A stretch of 64,000 nucleotides of DNA from Pieris napi (lineage: Eukaryota > Arthropoda > Insecta > Lepidoptera > Pieridae). Below the pieces are notes generated by a model. The model was given only the letters and a program-made list of their open reading frames with translations. It did not search any database and was not told the DNA's origin. The position numbers and the translations under genes are program-made. The stretch's first letter is position 1; each line of letters begins with the position of its first letter. Location: assembly GCF_905475465.1 (NCBI RefSeq), contig NC_062240.1, positions 1,441,001 through 1,505,000 of the forward strand, written 5' to 3'. Of the stretch, positions 12,801 to 23,199 are shown piece by piece.

Positions 12801-15800
12801 TTTCCATACTGGGATTTTCAAAGGAGACCTTGGACGCTTATGTCGAAGGAATTACTAGAGTAAGTAAAACGGGATCATACAGTCTGTGGTACAGTATATG
12901 ATAACCAATAATTGTTTTCAATGCTTAAACATTGAAATTCAGCACGAGTTTTACCAACTGTGTTGAAGTTAATCTTGTTATTGATGACTAGTGATTTGAA
13001 GTCGCTTAAAACTAAAGACCTCGCACAGCAATTATTTTATTATCATTGTTATTTAACCTGCAGCATTGGCATAGTGGCGTCAGCGTGCGACTCTCATCAT
13101 TGAGGTCGTAGGTTCGATCCCCGGCAGTGCACCAATGGACTTTCTTTCTTTTTTTTGTGAAGGAAAATATCGCGAGGAAATCGGGCTTGCCTTAGTCCTC
13201 AATAGTCGGCCTGTGTTAGGCACAGGAAGCTGATCACCTACTCGCCTATTAGATTGATAAATGATCATGAAACAGATACAGTAATCTGAGGGCCAGACCT
13301 AAAAAGGTTGTAGCGCAATTGATTTGTTTGTTTTATTTAACTTACAGAGTATTATACGCGCTCATGAGAACATAGTTCCCGCTCGTTTGTTCTACGGCAG
13401 CGCCAGCGTATTAAACGCACAGTTGAATAGATCGCCTTTCTCCTACAATCAAAATCCTGAAGAGGAAAGAAACAGGTCAGACATAATCTATCATATTATA
13501 TGAAAAGTGACTGCTATAATGACAATAATCTTCTTGCCTCTAAAGAAAAATAAACAAGAAACAGATATGGATATGTAAGACCTTCGGCACATTAGACAAC
13601 ATCGGATTTGACTTGATTCTTAGTTTTGAGAGAATCTTAGTACTATCTTTTTTTGACGCGCACTACCACTATGTGGACCACGTGCCCACTGATGTATTTC
13701 CGAACAAATTCGACTTAGGGTTTCAAAGACCGTATCCATTCTTAAAAGGCTGGCAACGCACTCGCGAGCCCTCTAGCATTGAGAGTGTCCATGGGCAGCG
13801 ATATAACTTAACGTCAGATGAGCCTCCTGCCCGTTTGCCCCCTGTTATAAAAAAAACTAGCTGTTTTGTGCTTGATAGTATATCTTGATATTGAGTATAG
13901 CTTGATAGATGGCGTATAATGCATTGTTATTTAATTTATCTATTTGCAGATACGACACCAATATAGACACAGACTTATCCGTAGTTCGTATAGAGAAAGC
14001 CGATGGCAGTCTCCATGGCGTGATGAGCTGGTTTGGAGTACACACAACTAGTATGAATATGACCAATCATCTCGTATCTTCGGATAATCTGGGATATGCA
14101 GCAATGAAGCTGGAGGAAACTCTTAATCCTGGAAGTCAGATTGGGAAGGTACTTGGCTCATCATTGTTATATTGTACATAAATTATGACTTTGAAGCTTC
14201 TGAGGAAGACTACTATAAATCTATAAACAGCACCTTGATCCTTCTGTATAATCAAGAAAACCGTTTTAAAACTTATTTTTTTTAATATTTCATTCAATCA
14301 GTTTTTATAGCCCGACAGAATTTGTAGGGTTTTTTCAAGTTGACTTTTCCTGGGTCATCGAGGTGCTTTAATTATAGAGAATTTTAGTTTTACTCTATAT
14401 TAACCACTCGCTTACAACAATAGAATATAAGCGAAATAATGAAATGTTAATTGCTATTTAACGAATAGATGCAATGTTACAGTCGAAGAGAGTGCCTACG
14501 TTTGGCTATACTCTTGGGGCGTAACTCCCGTGATTTAGTTAATTGCTATGACTGAATGACTACAATGTAACAGTCGAAGAGAGTACGTCTGCGTCTGGCT
14601 ATACTCTTGGGGAGTAACTCCCGTGATTTAGTTTATTGCTATGACTAAATGACTACAATGTAACAGTCGAAGAGAGTACGTCTGCGTCTGGCTATACTCT
14701 TGGGGAGTAACTCCCGTGATTTAGTTAATTGCTATGACTGAATGACTACAATGTAACAGTCAAAGAGAGTACGTCTGCGTCTGGCTATACTCTCGGGGAG
14801 TAACTCCCGTGATTTAGTTAATTGCTATGACTGAATGACTACAATGTAACAGTCGAAGAGAGTGCGTCTGCGTCTGGCTATACTCTCGGGGAGTAACTCC
14901 CGTGATTTAGTTAATTGCTATGACTGAATGACTACAATGTAACAGTCGAAGAGAGTACGTCTGCGTCTGGCTATACTCTCGGGGAGTAACTCCCGTGATT
15001 TAGTTAATTGCTATGACTGAATGACTACAATGTAACAGTCGAAGAGAGTACGTCTGCGTCTGGCTATACTCTCGGGGAGTAACTCCCGTGATTTAGTTAA
15101 TTGCTATGACTGAATGACTACAATGTAACAGTCGAAGAGAGTGCGTCTGCGTCTGGCTATACTCTCGGGGAGTAACTCCCGTGATTTAGTTAATTGCTAT
15201 GACTGAATGACTACAATGTAACAGTCGAAGAGAGTACGTCTGCGTCTGGCTATACTCTCGGGGAGTAACTCCCGTGATTTAGTTAATTGCTATGACTGAA
15301 TGACTACAATGTAACAGTCGAAGAGAGTACGTCTGCGTCTGGCTATACTCTCTGGGAGTAACTCCCGTGATTTAGTTAATTGCTATGACTGAATGACTAC
15401 AATGTAACAGTCGAAGAGAGTACGTCTGCGTCTGGCTATACTCTTGGGGAGTAACTCCCGTGATTTAGTTAATTGCTATGACTGAATGACTACAATGTAA
15501 CAGTCGAAGAGAGTACGTCTGCGTCTGGCTATACTCTCGGGGAGTAACTCCGACGATTAAGGAAATCGCCGGAAATAAAACAAAGAAAGCCTGAGTGAGC
15601 AAAATGTACAGCCTTGGTTCGTACAGGCCTACTTAAAAGAACATTTCTTTCAGCCATCCATAGTAGCCGGTTTCTTTGCTGCAAGTCAAGGTGATGTGTC
15701 TCCAAACACACGAGGAGCACGCTGTGAATTTAGCGGAGACTCTTGCGACAACCAGTTCGAATTGTGCGAACAGTGGGAACTTTGTTTCTCAGTGGGACCT

Positions 15801-18800
15801 GGAGATGATATGTTTGAGAGTACCAGGATCATTGGGACTTGGGTGTATGAAGGTGCCCTGGTCAGTATTTCATTATAGCTAGACAAAATATTTACCTAAC
15901 TTTATATTAGAAACAGAATTTTGTGCTTGGATCAATATATATAATTCAGATTAATTTGTAATCATGGTCGATAACAGATATAGTTATATCTTTTTATTAT
16001 CTTCAATGCTTAAGGGAACTTTCAAGTAATACGTAACTAATTTTTGGTGTCCTTTTGTAAAACGTTACGATGCGGTGCGGGGATTGAATTACGCGTTATT
16101 GTTAATATTTTTCGACTTTCCAGTACTCTATGGTATCTTTTAGGTATAAAGAGTCACTAGGTGGTCACGAAACGTTTTACTATACTAGCAGTTACAGTAC
16201 TGTCTTTGGGTACAGAAAAACGTAACGGCGCGTTACACGGGGGGGGGGGGGGCGCGTCAATAATCTCCAAAAATTGCGTGACGTAATACTTGAACGCACC
16301 CATACTCAGTTTGTCGTTTTAAATGTCTAATACTATAACTATAACTCTGATAATATAACTAAATTGTACTTCAGGGTGTTCTGAACAGTCCTGGTGAAGA
16401 GTTGCGAGGAGAACTAGCTGTCGTTCATCAATTTGTGGAGATGCCATCAGAGACCGTTGCTAAGTACAATCCAGTCTCAAGGAGTTTTAATACTGTGAGT
16501 ATCTTATTTTAATTATAAATATACACACGAAGTGAATTTATTAATTTATAACCATCCAAAAATTACAGTCTAACCCAGTGAGCGGTTGCGTTCCAGGCCT
16601 CGGCTACAGTTTCGCTTCAGGGACGATAGACGGCGCTAATCTACTTAATATCACACAGGTGTGTAATACCCAGCTCTCTACCTAGTTTCGATTCTCAGAA
16701 CAACCACGTAGTTGCTATCTAGCAAGCAGCAACTAAGCTTTAATAAAGGGGCCTACCAATTCTCAAAATGGTGGCAATGCAGTCGCGACCATACTGTTAG
16801 TTTCCGTTGGCGATAGCACTTAACATTAGATGAGCCTATCATCCTTTTACCCACTCTATAAAAATATATTATCCATGACAGATGTCTGCTCATGGTTGCT
16901 AATACAAACGTTCAAAGTAAAGTATAGATGCCGGCAAACTTCTTGAGCATTAAACAAGGGAGTGGGGGGGAAAGTCACTCTCCCGCAGCCGCACACCAAC
17001 GCCCGCCGCCCCCCCTTCCAGTGATACCTAAAAATCGCTTCAGCGCAGGCAAGTACATTTGTTCAAGATGTTTGCCGGTATCTGTAACCCTTTACAAAAC
17101 ACTTGTCCGATTTTAGAATATGCTACTGTAATTTGGTCACCACATTTCAAAAAGGTCTTGAAACAGTTCAAAAACATTTCCTTAGAAAGCTTTATGCGTA
17201 TTGAAGCTTTGCAAAAGTTGCGTGGTCTATTGCAAACTTCAATACTAATAACATTGAAGAAAATGTTGATATATTTTACAACAATCTTCCAACTTACCGT
17301 AACTTTGTTGTTCATGCTCTTACTGAGGTTTAAGTTTCTATTTAGTTTTAGTTATTGTTTTTTTTGTGGTTGCTTGTTTAATTTTTTCCCTAGTTTGCGT
17401 ATATTCTAATATAATTGATGTGTTTGTGTGTATAATTTGTGATGTCATATATTCTTGTATAATTTTATGCATACACGTTGTTATAGAACTTAAAAATAAA
17501 TAACAAAATGTTACCATTATATTATTTATAACCTGGTACTTAAATTAATAGTGATCTCTTTTCTTAGCTATCGTCATTAATATAAAAGTATACATACAAA
17601 TTTATGTTGTACCATTTCAGGGTACATTAAATAATAATCCATTATTAGATGGCATAAGCGGTGTAATAGCTAAACCGACTGTTGAAGACATTGAATGTCA
17701 CGCGCCAAAACCTATTCTTCTCGCCACTGGTAGGGTAAGTAAACATTTCATTAGTAGGTAGATGAGTTTGTTTGAATTGCCTTATCTCAGGAACTATCTA
17801 CTACTACTGGTTGGAAATTAAATTGATTGTATTGGTTATTGTTAATCTATTTATCGGCAGTTACCAGTAGGTTTATTTTTGAAATAAAAACTGTAAAAAC
17901 ATGTGTGCATTTATGTACACGCGTTAGAAGTTATACTTCTTTGGCGTAACAAATTTTTACCTTTCGCCTTATTCTACGATTGTAAAAAAAACGACACTAA
18001 CAATAGAAAAAAGGTATTTAATACATTGAAAGTATTATTATAACGTTTTATTATAACATAAATTAATATTTAAATTATCTAGTTTAAATAAAATTTAAAT
18101 ATCACAAAAAAAAATATTTCTACATAAAGAAATGGACATTTTTTATTTTAAAATGTTGACTATGCTAAGTTCAGGGTGTCGGTTTTTTGTCACGGTGTGC
18201 GCGCGCATCGTAAAAATTTACTCTCATCATTTTTCCCTAACGCGCCACAAGAAGTATAAATTCAAAATTCCACTCGGGCTAGCTACCTAACCTTTTTTAG
18301 GTCTGGGTCAAATTTCTGCAACTATTTCGTGAGAATTTGTTTTTTTAGCCTTCTATTTTCGTCGAGCGAGTTTAAATGCGCACGCTCATGGACAGAATGT
18401 CCATTGGTGCACAGCTGAGGTTCGAACCTACGACCTCAGGAATGAGAGTCGCAGACTGAAGCCTCTTGCCACAGCTCTATTTATAAAATAACACGGCTTA
18501 AGAGAGACACTTTTAAAGAGAGAGGATAAAGCAAAATAGTAATTTGAAGCATTCTCTATTAATTTTCTATAAGAAAACATTAATTAAATTGAAAAAAAAT
18601 TTTAGGCAAACTTCCCATTTCCCTGGCACTCTAGCGTGGTATCAGTGTCCCTAATTTGGCTTGCTGGCTTAGCAATAGCTGGTGTCCCAGGTGAGCCCAC
18701 GACAATGGCAGGCAGGCGGATAAAGGATGTCGTCAGGTCGATTCTGGAGGAAAAAACATTGGAACCAAGAGTGGTTGTATCTTCACTCTGTAATGAGTAT

Positions 18801-21698
18801 ATACATTATATTACTACGTTTGAGGAGTACCAGGTAAAACAATTAAATAACAAATTTTTCTTAACTATTATTGTTCCTATATTATTTATTTCATATATAT
18901 CTATCTATATCGACTATTTATTTTAAAATTGAAGGCCTTTTTATATAGAACAGGGGCAATCGGGCAGGAGGCTCATCTGATGTTAAGTGATACCGCCCAT
19001 GGATGGAGGGCTCGCGAGCGCGTTGCCGGCCTTTTAAGAATTGATAAGTTCTTTTCTTGAAGGATCCTAAGTCGAATTGGTTCGGAAATAATTCAGTGGC
19101 GGTGCACGGCAAAAACTGCCTTTAAAAACGCTCAGTTGTAGAACGATGAACGTCGTGGTGATACAGGTGGAATTTTGTATTCTGCCTCGACGTCCGATGA
19201 TGAATCTCACCTGCAAAGTCATATTCGTCATAATGAGCAAATTTTTATTTAAAACAAAGAGCTAATACCAGAGCATTAAAAGTTTAAAGAAATAATGGTA
19301 AAGGCATATCAAATTCTATATTACTATAATACTATTTTATTCCAGGTGCAAAGATACGAGGCAGCATCAGTCATTTATGGACCGAACACTTTGGATATAT
19401 TCCTTAACAAATTTAGGGAGTTTACTAATGTGGCGTTAGAGGTAAACAAAATCGGATCTTTAACAGGCACATCGTAAATTCAAAATTTTACCCTCGATTA
19501 AAATATTTTTTTATTATTTATGTAATTAATAGTTTTCCTGCTCTATTCTGAAAACTACTAAGTTTCTACTAAGATAAAAAAGGCTTCGCTATTAAGTGGT
19601 ATTTTCCAAAAAGAAAAATGAAAAAATTGTCTAAAACTTGTTAAGAATAATTTATTCAAATAAATTGATTACATAGCTTTTAATTGATAGCAGCGTTCGC
19701 CTGTTAAAACGTGGGTCGCTTAATCCTAAGGGCATACATTCAAAATGCAATTGATTTTCCTTAATGCTTGCTCAATTAACAATATTCGTATAGTGTAGGT
19801 ACATATTGAGTAAACCTGATCACTAATAAAGTAAAAATGGTTGGCGTAATAACCATACACCTTTTGTTATTTTTCAGGGTGGCAATGTCCCAGCGGGCCC
19901 AACGCCTATAGACTATCGTAACAGGACAATTAGCCTCGTCCCATCCGTGATCTTAGATGTAGCACCAATGGGTCGCAACTTTGGAGATGTATTGGAGGAA
20001 CCACAGTCAGCAAGACCTGGGGATACTGTTAAAGCTACCTTTGTAAGTAAATATTTGCTCAAAATACCACATTTGAATAGATAAATTGACCAACGATCCC
20101 TGGGGGTATTTCAAAATATATAATGGGAAGCATATTTAAATATTATTCGCATAGAATGTAAAATATAATGTCCTGCTATCACGAAAAGGCGAAATAGAAA
20201 ACAGTTTCTTCAGAAAACAAACTTTCTTTAACATTATGTACAAACGAAGTGTGACAAGATAAAGAAAATATATGTTTGTTTTAATATTTTATATATACAG
20301 AATATATGGGGTATAGTTTTAACCCAAAAATTAATCAAATCTTGTACGACTCAATTTATTGGCTATCACCATATCATCTATATGTACACGAAATAACAGT
20401 AACAGTTTCATCTTGTTTAAATGGTATTACGATATCATACGAGTATAACTTGCCGTGATATGGTTACCAAAAATATTTTTTAATACAAACTTTAGTTCCT
20501 GAGATTCAGACTAGAAATCAGAAAGTATAGCATCATCATCATCATCATCTTCAATGGTTATACAGCCCCTTGTGGATTTTAAAACTATTATTTTCGTAGA
20601 TTGCAGCAAACCCACGAAACAATTTACGCCAGGAGTCGACTCACGCCACTGTTGAGAGACTGGAACTGGGTAGATGGCTGGTCGTGGCTACTGATGCTGA
20701 CTGGAGTACCAAGTTAGTACCTTTCAACATATTGCTATATACATCTGTAGTACAATACTGCTAATGGAATTATTCAATGCGTTCGTAATCAGCGAAATAA
20801 TAATTCTTTCTGGTTAAGGCCGATTATAATGAACAACACAAAACAAAAATATTTGTGAAATATTTATTTCTTATTTAACAGGCATTATAATATCGTACGT
20901 TTACGTGTTAGCAAATCTCGAATGTTTATGTTACGTGTAGTTGCAACGATTTAATTAACAGGCGTTATTTTTTCTAAGAATGTTTTATTCTTCATATACG
21001 TAGATATTTAATTTACAAAATACTAGCTGGCGAACATCGTACCGCCTAACAGTCGATTCTTTATTTGTTTAAAATACTTATTCTGCTATTAGGGACACCG
21101 GTCTAGCTAGTAAGATAAAAAAAAGAAAAATGATAACAACAAAATATACATGTCAAAAAATAAAAATTTACCTTCCCGGAACACCTCCACTAACACTTGA
21201 ACTTTATGCTATGGTATTAAAGTTCAAATTGACTTTTAATTATTATTACGAATATTTTGTGTGGGAATATAGAAAAGTGTTGTTTTTAGACTTTTTCACT
21301 CCATTTTTTTAAATTTTTCTAACCGTAAGAACCATCCTCGTACTTCAAGGTATATTATATAAAAAAATCAGACAAATCGGTCAAGCCGTTTTCATGTTAT
21401 GTCGTGACAACGGAAAACGGGTTTCATTTTTATATATATAGATAATTTTGCTTTTATGCTATTTCTTAGCAGTATAACAATGTATGGTAATTTTATTACT
21501 TACAGATTTACATGGCAACAAGAGTCCATCTTAGGAACAAGTACCGCAACCTTTGAGTGGACAATTCCTGCCGACATTCCGATCCTTCAGGTCCCATACC
21601 GCATTGTGTACTATGGGACTGCAAGGGGAACCCAAGGCAGTTTTCGAAACTTTGAAGGAAGATCCGCCGGCTTTAATATTAATGCAATAAAAAGTTAA
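9882..21698 (+). CDS. Neutral ceramidase, copy 2 (complete, 14 coding exons)
   Basis: Complete paralog of the gene at 137-6851. Exons: 9882-10103, 11879-12022, 12683-12859, 13348-13475, 13950-14148, 15654-15860, 16375-16494, 16569-16658, 17621-17734, 18606-18833, 19346-19441, 19878-20042, 20600-20712 and 21506-21698 (stop 21696-21698). All phases join, giving about 731 residues, the family's usual size. Residues 9-30 form one hydrophobic segment followed by a Ser/Thr-rich stretch (about 39-47), like the type II anchor and mucin-like box of human ASAH2; this suggests an enzyme displayed at the cell surface. THTHSGPGG (about residues 145-153) is the zinc-site motif and GDVSPN (303-308) holds the predicted nucleophile Ser306. 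The second exon begins MGYADIGQSGRGIHTRQ, another conserved block. The start ATG follows a possible acceptor (TAG at 9871-9873), so a leader exon may lie upstream. Compared with copy 1 it has one extra intron (16659-17620) and a 6-nt shifted acceptor at 19346. Confidence 0.96.
10916..11257. mobile_element. MITE-like element with terminal inverted repeats
   Basis: The left end AAGCCCAGCACACATGGTGA, followed by AACGCAACTGCAACGAAAC, is mirrored at the right by GTTTCGTTGCAGTTGCGTTC, then CACCATGCTGGGCCTT. Roughly 35-bp imperfect inverted repeats. The interior has many GAAAC/GTTTC motifs in both orientations. Lies in intron 1 of ceramidase copy 2. Confidence 0.75.
11501..11718 (+). mobile_element. 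Helitron-like non-autonomous element
   Basis: Begins TCTTATATATAATTCTTCTG after an A and ends GTCGGGTCAACTAG before a T, the A^TC...CTAG^T borders expected of Helitron-type insertion. The interior shares CGACTGGACCGATTTTGATG-like sequence with 12308-12625. I do not see a clear 3' hairpin, so the class is tentative. Confidence 0.5.
12308..12625 (+). mobile_element. Helitron-like non-autonomous element
   Basis: Begins TCTAATATATAACATTCTCG after an A and ends TGCCGGGTCAGCTAG before a T. Same end type as 11501-11718 and 21023-21442. It inserted within about 60 bases of the acceptor of ceramidase exon 12683. Confidence 0.5.
13052..13338 (+). mobile_element. tRNA-derived SINE 'R1', copy b
   Basis: tRNA-like head: TGGCATAGTGGCG (A-box position) and GGTTCGATCCC (B box, near 13111), then the body with GAAGGAAAATATCGCGAGGA, GCTGATCACC and CCTAAAAAGGTTGTAGCGC. 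Ends right before the acceptor of ceramidase exon 13348. Confidence 0.8.
13655..13858 (+). mobile_element. LINE 3' fragment 'R2'
   Basis: GCGCACTACCACTATGTGGA, then VPTDVFPNKFDLGFQR-like and FLKGWQRTREPSS coding remnants, ending CCCGTTTGCCCCCTGTTATA plus an A-run. This is a 5'-truncated copy of the LINE whose longest copy here is 43880-44412. Confidence 0.75.
14460..15552 (+). repeat. 93-bp satellite array, about 12 units
   Basis: The unit contains TGAATGACTACAATGTAACA, GTCGAAGAGAGTACGTCTGC, GTCTGGCTATACTCTCGGGG and AGTAACTCCCGTGATTTAGT. Successive copies are exactly 93 bp apart (for example 14831 and 14924) and differ by only a few bases. Each unit holds the palindrome GGGAGTAACTCCC (in most units). 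The array fills most of ceramidase copy 2 intron 5 and ends about 100 bases before the acceptor of exon 15654, which encodes the catalytic GDVSPN. Confidence 0.95.
16240..16252 (+). repeat. Poly-G run
   Basis: A run of about 13 G in an AT-rich intron, between ACGTAACGG-type repeats. May be a slippage-prone site or a sequencing weakness. Confidence 0.7.
16745..16870 (+). mobile_element. LINE fragment 'R2', diverged
   Basis: GCCTACCAATTCTCAAAATG, GGCGATAGCACTTAACATTA and GATGAGCCTATCATCCTTTT match the family end in degenerate form. Confidence 0.45.
17080..17335 (+). mobile_element. LINE reverse-transcriptase remnant with frameshift
   Basis: One frame gives CPILEYATVIWSPHFKK, the common LEYxxxIWSP block near the end of insect LINE reverse transcriptases. 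The continuation (ETVQKHFLRKLY) lies in another frame, showing decay. In the copy 2-specific intron 16659-17620. Confidence 0.65.
17925..18262 (-). mobile_element. MITE-like element 'R5', copy b (inverted)
   Basis: Starts TTATACTTCTTTGGCGTAAC and ends CGCCACAAGAAGTATAA; contains CAGGGTGTCGGTTTTTTGTC and GTGCGCGCGCATCG, the reverse complement of 1822-2167. Confidence 0.65.
18288..18480 (-). mobile_element. SINE 'R1', copy c (inverted, internally deleted)
   Basis: CCTTTTTTAGGTCTGGGTC at one end, GTCCATTGGTGCACAGCTGA and GTTCGAACCTACGACCTCAG at the other: the reverse of the tRNA-like head and body. Part of the body is missing. Confidence 0.7.
18932..19145 (-). mobile_element. LINE 3' fragment 'R2' (inverted)
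   Basis: The minus strand encodes ATELFPNQFDLGSFKKRTYQ, then FLKGRQRAREPS and DEPPARLP, matching the plus-strand copies at 13655 and 42930. Confidence 0.75.
20530..20552 (+). repeat. (ATC)n microsatellite
   Basis: CATCATCATCATCATCATCT, short and imperfect, just upstream of ceramidase exon 20600. Confidence 0.7.
21023..21442 (-). mobile_element. Helitron-like element (inverted)
   Basis: On the minus strand it begins TCTATATATATAAAAATGAA after an A and ends CGATGTTCGCCAGCTAG before a T, the same border rule as 12308-12625. It fills most of the last intron of ceramidase copy 2. Confidence 0.5.
21686..21691 (+). terminator. Polyadenylation signal of ceramidase copy 2, inside the last codons
   Basis: AATAAA begins within the last five codons, before the TAA stop at 21696-21698. 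A GT/T-rich stretch (TTATTCATTTGTTTTATTTTG) follows from 21700, as expected for a downstream element. If used, the 3' UTR would be very short. Confidence 0.55.
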
Positions 21699-22499
21699 TC
21701 TTATTCATTTGTTTTATTTTGAATAAGTTAACCAATCATTTTTGTACCTAGGACATTCAGAGTACACGTATTGAGTATACTTAGTACATGACAGAGTTAC
21801 GTAGCCACGAGTCGTCAATTATAGTTATAAATATAGTACTTCCTCATGTATCACGTGCTAGAGTCTTGCCACGGAATAATCTTCTTTATTGCTAAGAATT
21901 ATGGTCTAAATACAGTGTAAAATACCATGCGACATTCAGTGTTTTTCATGCGTTTCGACTAGTTAGTCTTGTCACTGTTATTACAACTGCATAAATTACG
22001 ACAAAATCTGTGAAATTATGACTATTCAGAAGATTTTAAAGGATTACAACTAATATGTAGGTACAATACAGAAATCATATTTATCAATGAAATAAAAGTT
22101 TTTTTAAAGATATAACGTGAAGATTACACCAAGATTTGCCCACACTGCCTTTGTTGTTTGTAAAATAAGGAATAGTTTTCCTTTAAATACATCTATAACT
22201 GTCAATTGTGATCTTCCTAGATAAGAACATCATAAAAAACTTTCAATGTATTTGTTGACCTTAGCTAAATACATTTTTTTGGACGTTCTTTTACTGTATT
22301 GGAAATTAAAACGTTATTTAGTTTATAAAAAAAAAGTTTATAATAATACATAGCTTCAATCCGTTAAAAAAGTGTTTTCTTTAAATTAAAATGTTATGTT
22401 TTGTTTAATTGATAGTAAAAACAAACATATTGACATTTGCATTGTAAACACTAAAATATCTGGGGTCATAAACATAACGACGATAAATATTTGATAAGC
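21699..22499. other. Intergenic spacer, ceramidase copy 2 to triokinase
   Basis: About 800 AT-rich bases with no coding exon or recognised repeat. It should contain the ceramidase 3' end and the triokinase promoter. Confidence 0.6.
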
Positions 22500-22554
22500 G
22501 ATATACTCATTTGTCTTAGCTCTGTTTAGCGATACAGTGTTTTAAAATTTCAAG
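22500..22554 (+). promoter_or_regulatory. Putative non-coding first exon of the triokinase gene
   Basis: A strong donor, CAAG|GTAAGT, lies at 22551-22560 after a short stretch with TCTGTTTAGCGATACAGTG. It could splice to the acceptor at 23189, ten bases before the triokinase ATG at 23200. The 5' limit is arbitrary and there is no clear TATA box. This is an inference from donor strength and position only. Confidence 0.4.
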
Positions 22555-22861
22555 GTAAGTAAAATTGCTTATTAATTTATACAAGCATATCGAAGTACCT
22601 ACTAGTTACGTATTATCCATTTACGTATTTAATTTCAGCACCTAGCGTTCAATGTCCTAAGTTTATTTTTAGGTACACCTTTAAATTGGATAGTTAAAAC
22701 TAAAAATGAAATTATATTGAACACTTAAATTTGTTTTATTTTAAGAAAAAAATATTGAGTCTAGTGGAGTAACTACATCAGATTGTTTGATGTGTTTTTT
22801 ATAAGGTAACGAAGTGTAAATAAATACATAGATCAGAATAAGCACCTACTAAAAAATAAAA

Positions 22862-23152
22862 ATAAATCAGTGGCGCTACAACCTTTGATCCACCAACCAT
22901 CAACATCAGATGTCTGTTTTATGATGATTTGTCAATCTAATATGCCAGTAGGTGATCAGCCTCCTGTGCCTGACACACGCCGACGTTTTGGGTCTAAGGC
23001 AAGCCCGGTATCCTCACGATGTTTTCCTTCACCGTTCGAGCGAATGTTACATACATATAGACAGAAAGTCCATTGGTGCACAGCCGGGGATCGAACGTTC
23101 GACCTCAGGGATGAGAGTCGCACGCTGAAGCCACTAGGGCAACACTGCTGCA
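22862..23152 (-). mobile_element. tRNA-derived SINE 'R1', copy d (inverted)
   Basis: CAGTGGCGCTACAACCTTTG, GTGATCAGCCTCCTGTGCCT, TCACGATGTTTTCCTTCACC and CACAGCCGGGGATCGAACG. The reverse complement has the B box. It sits between the putative leader exon and the first coding exon of triokinase. Confidence 0.8.
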
Positions 23153-23199
23153 AAGCACCTACTAAATTAGCATAATCTCTATGTCACAGGTAATTCACG

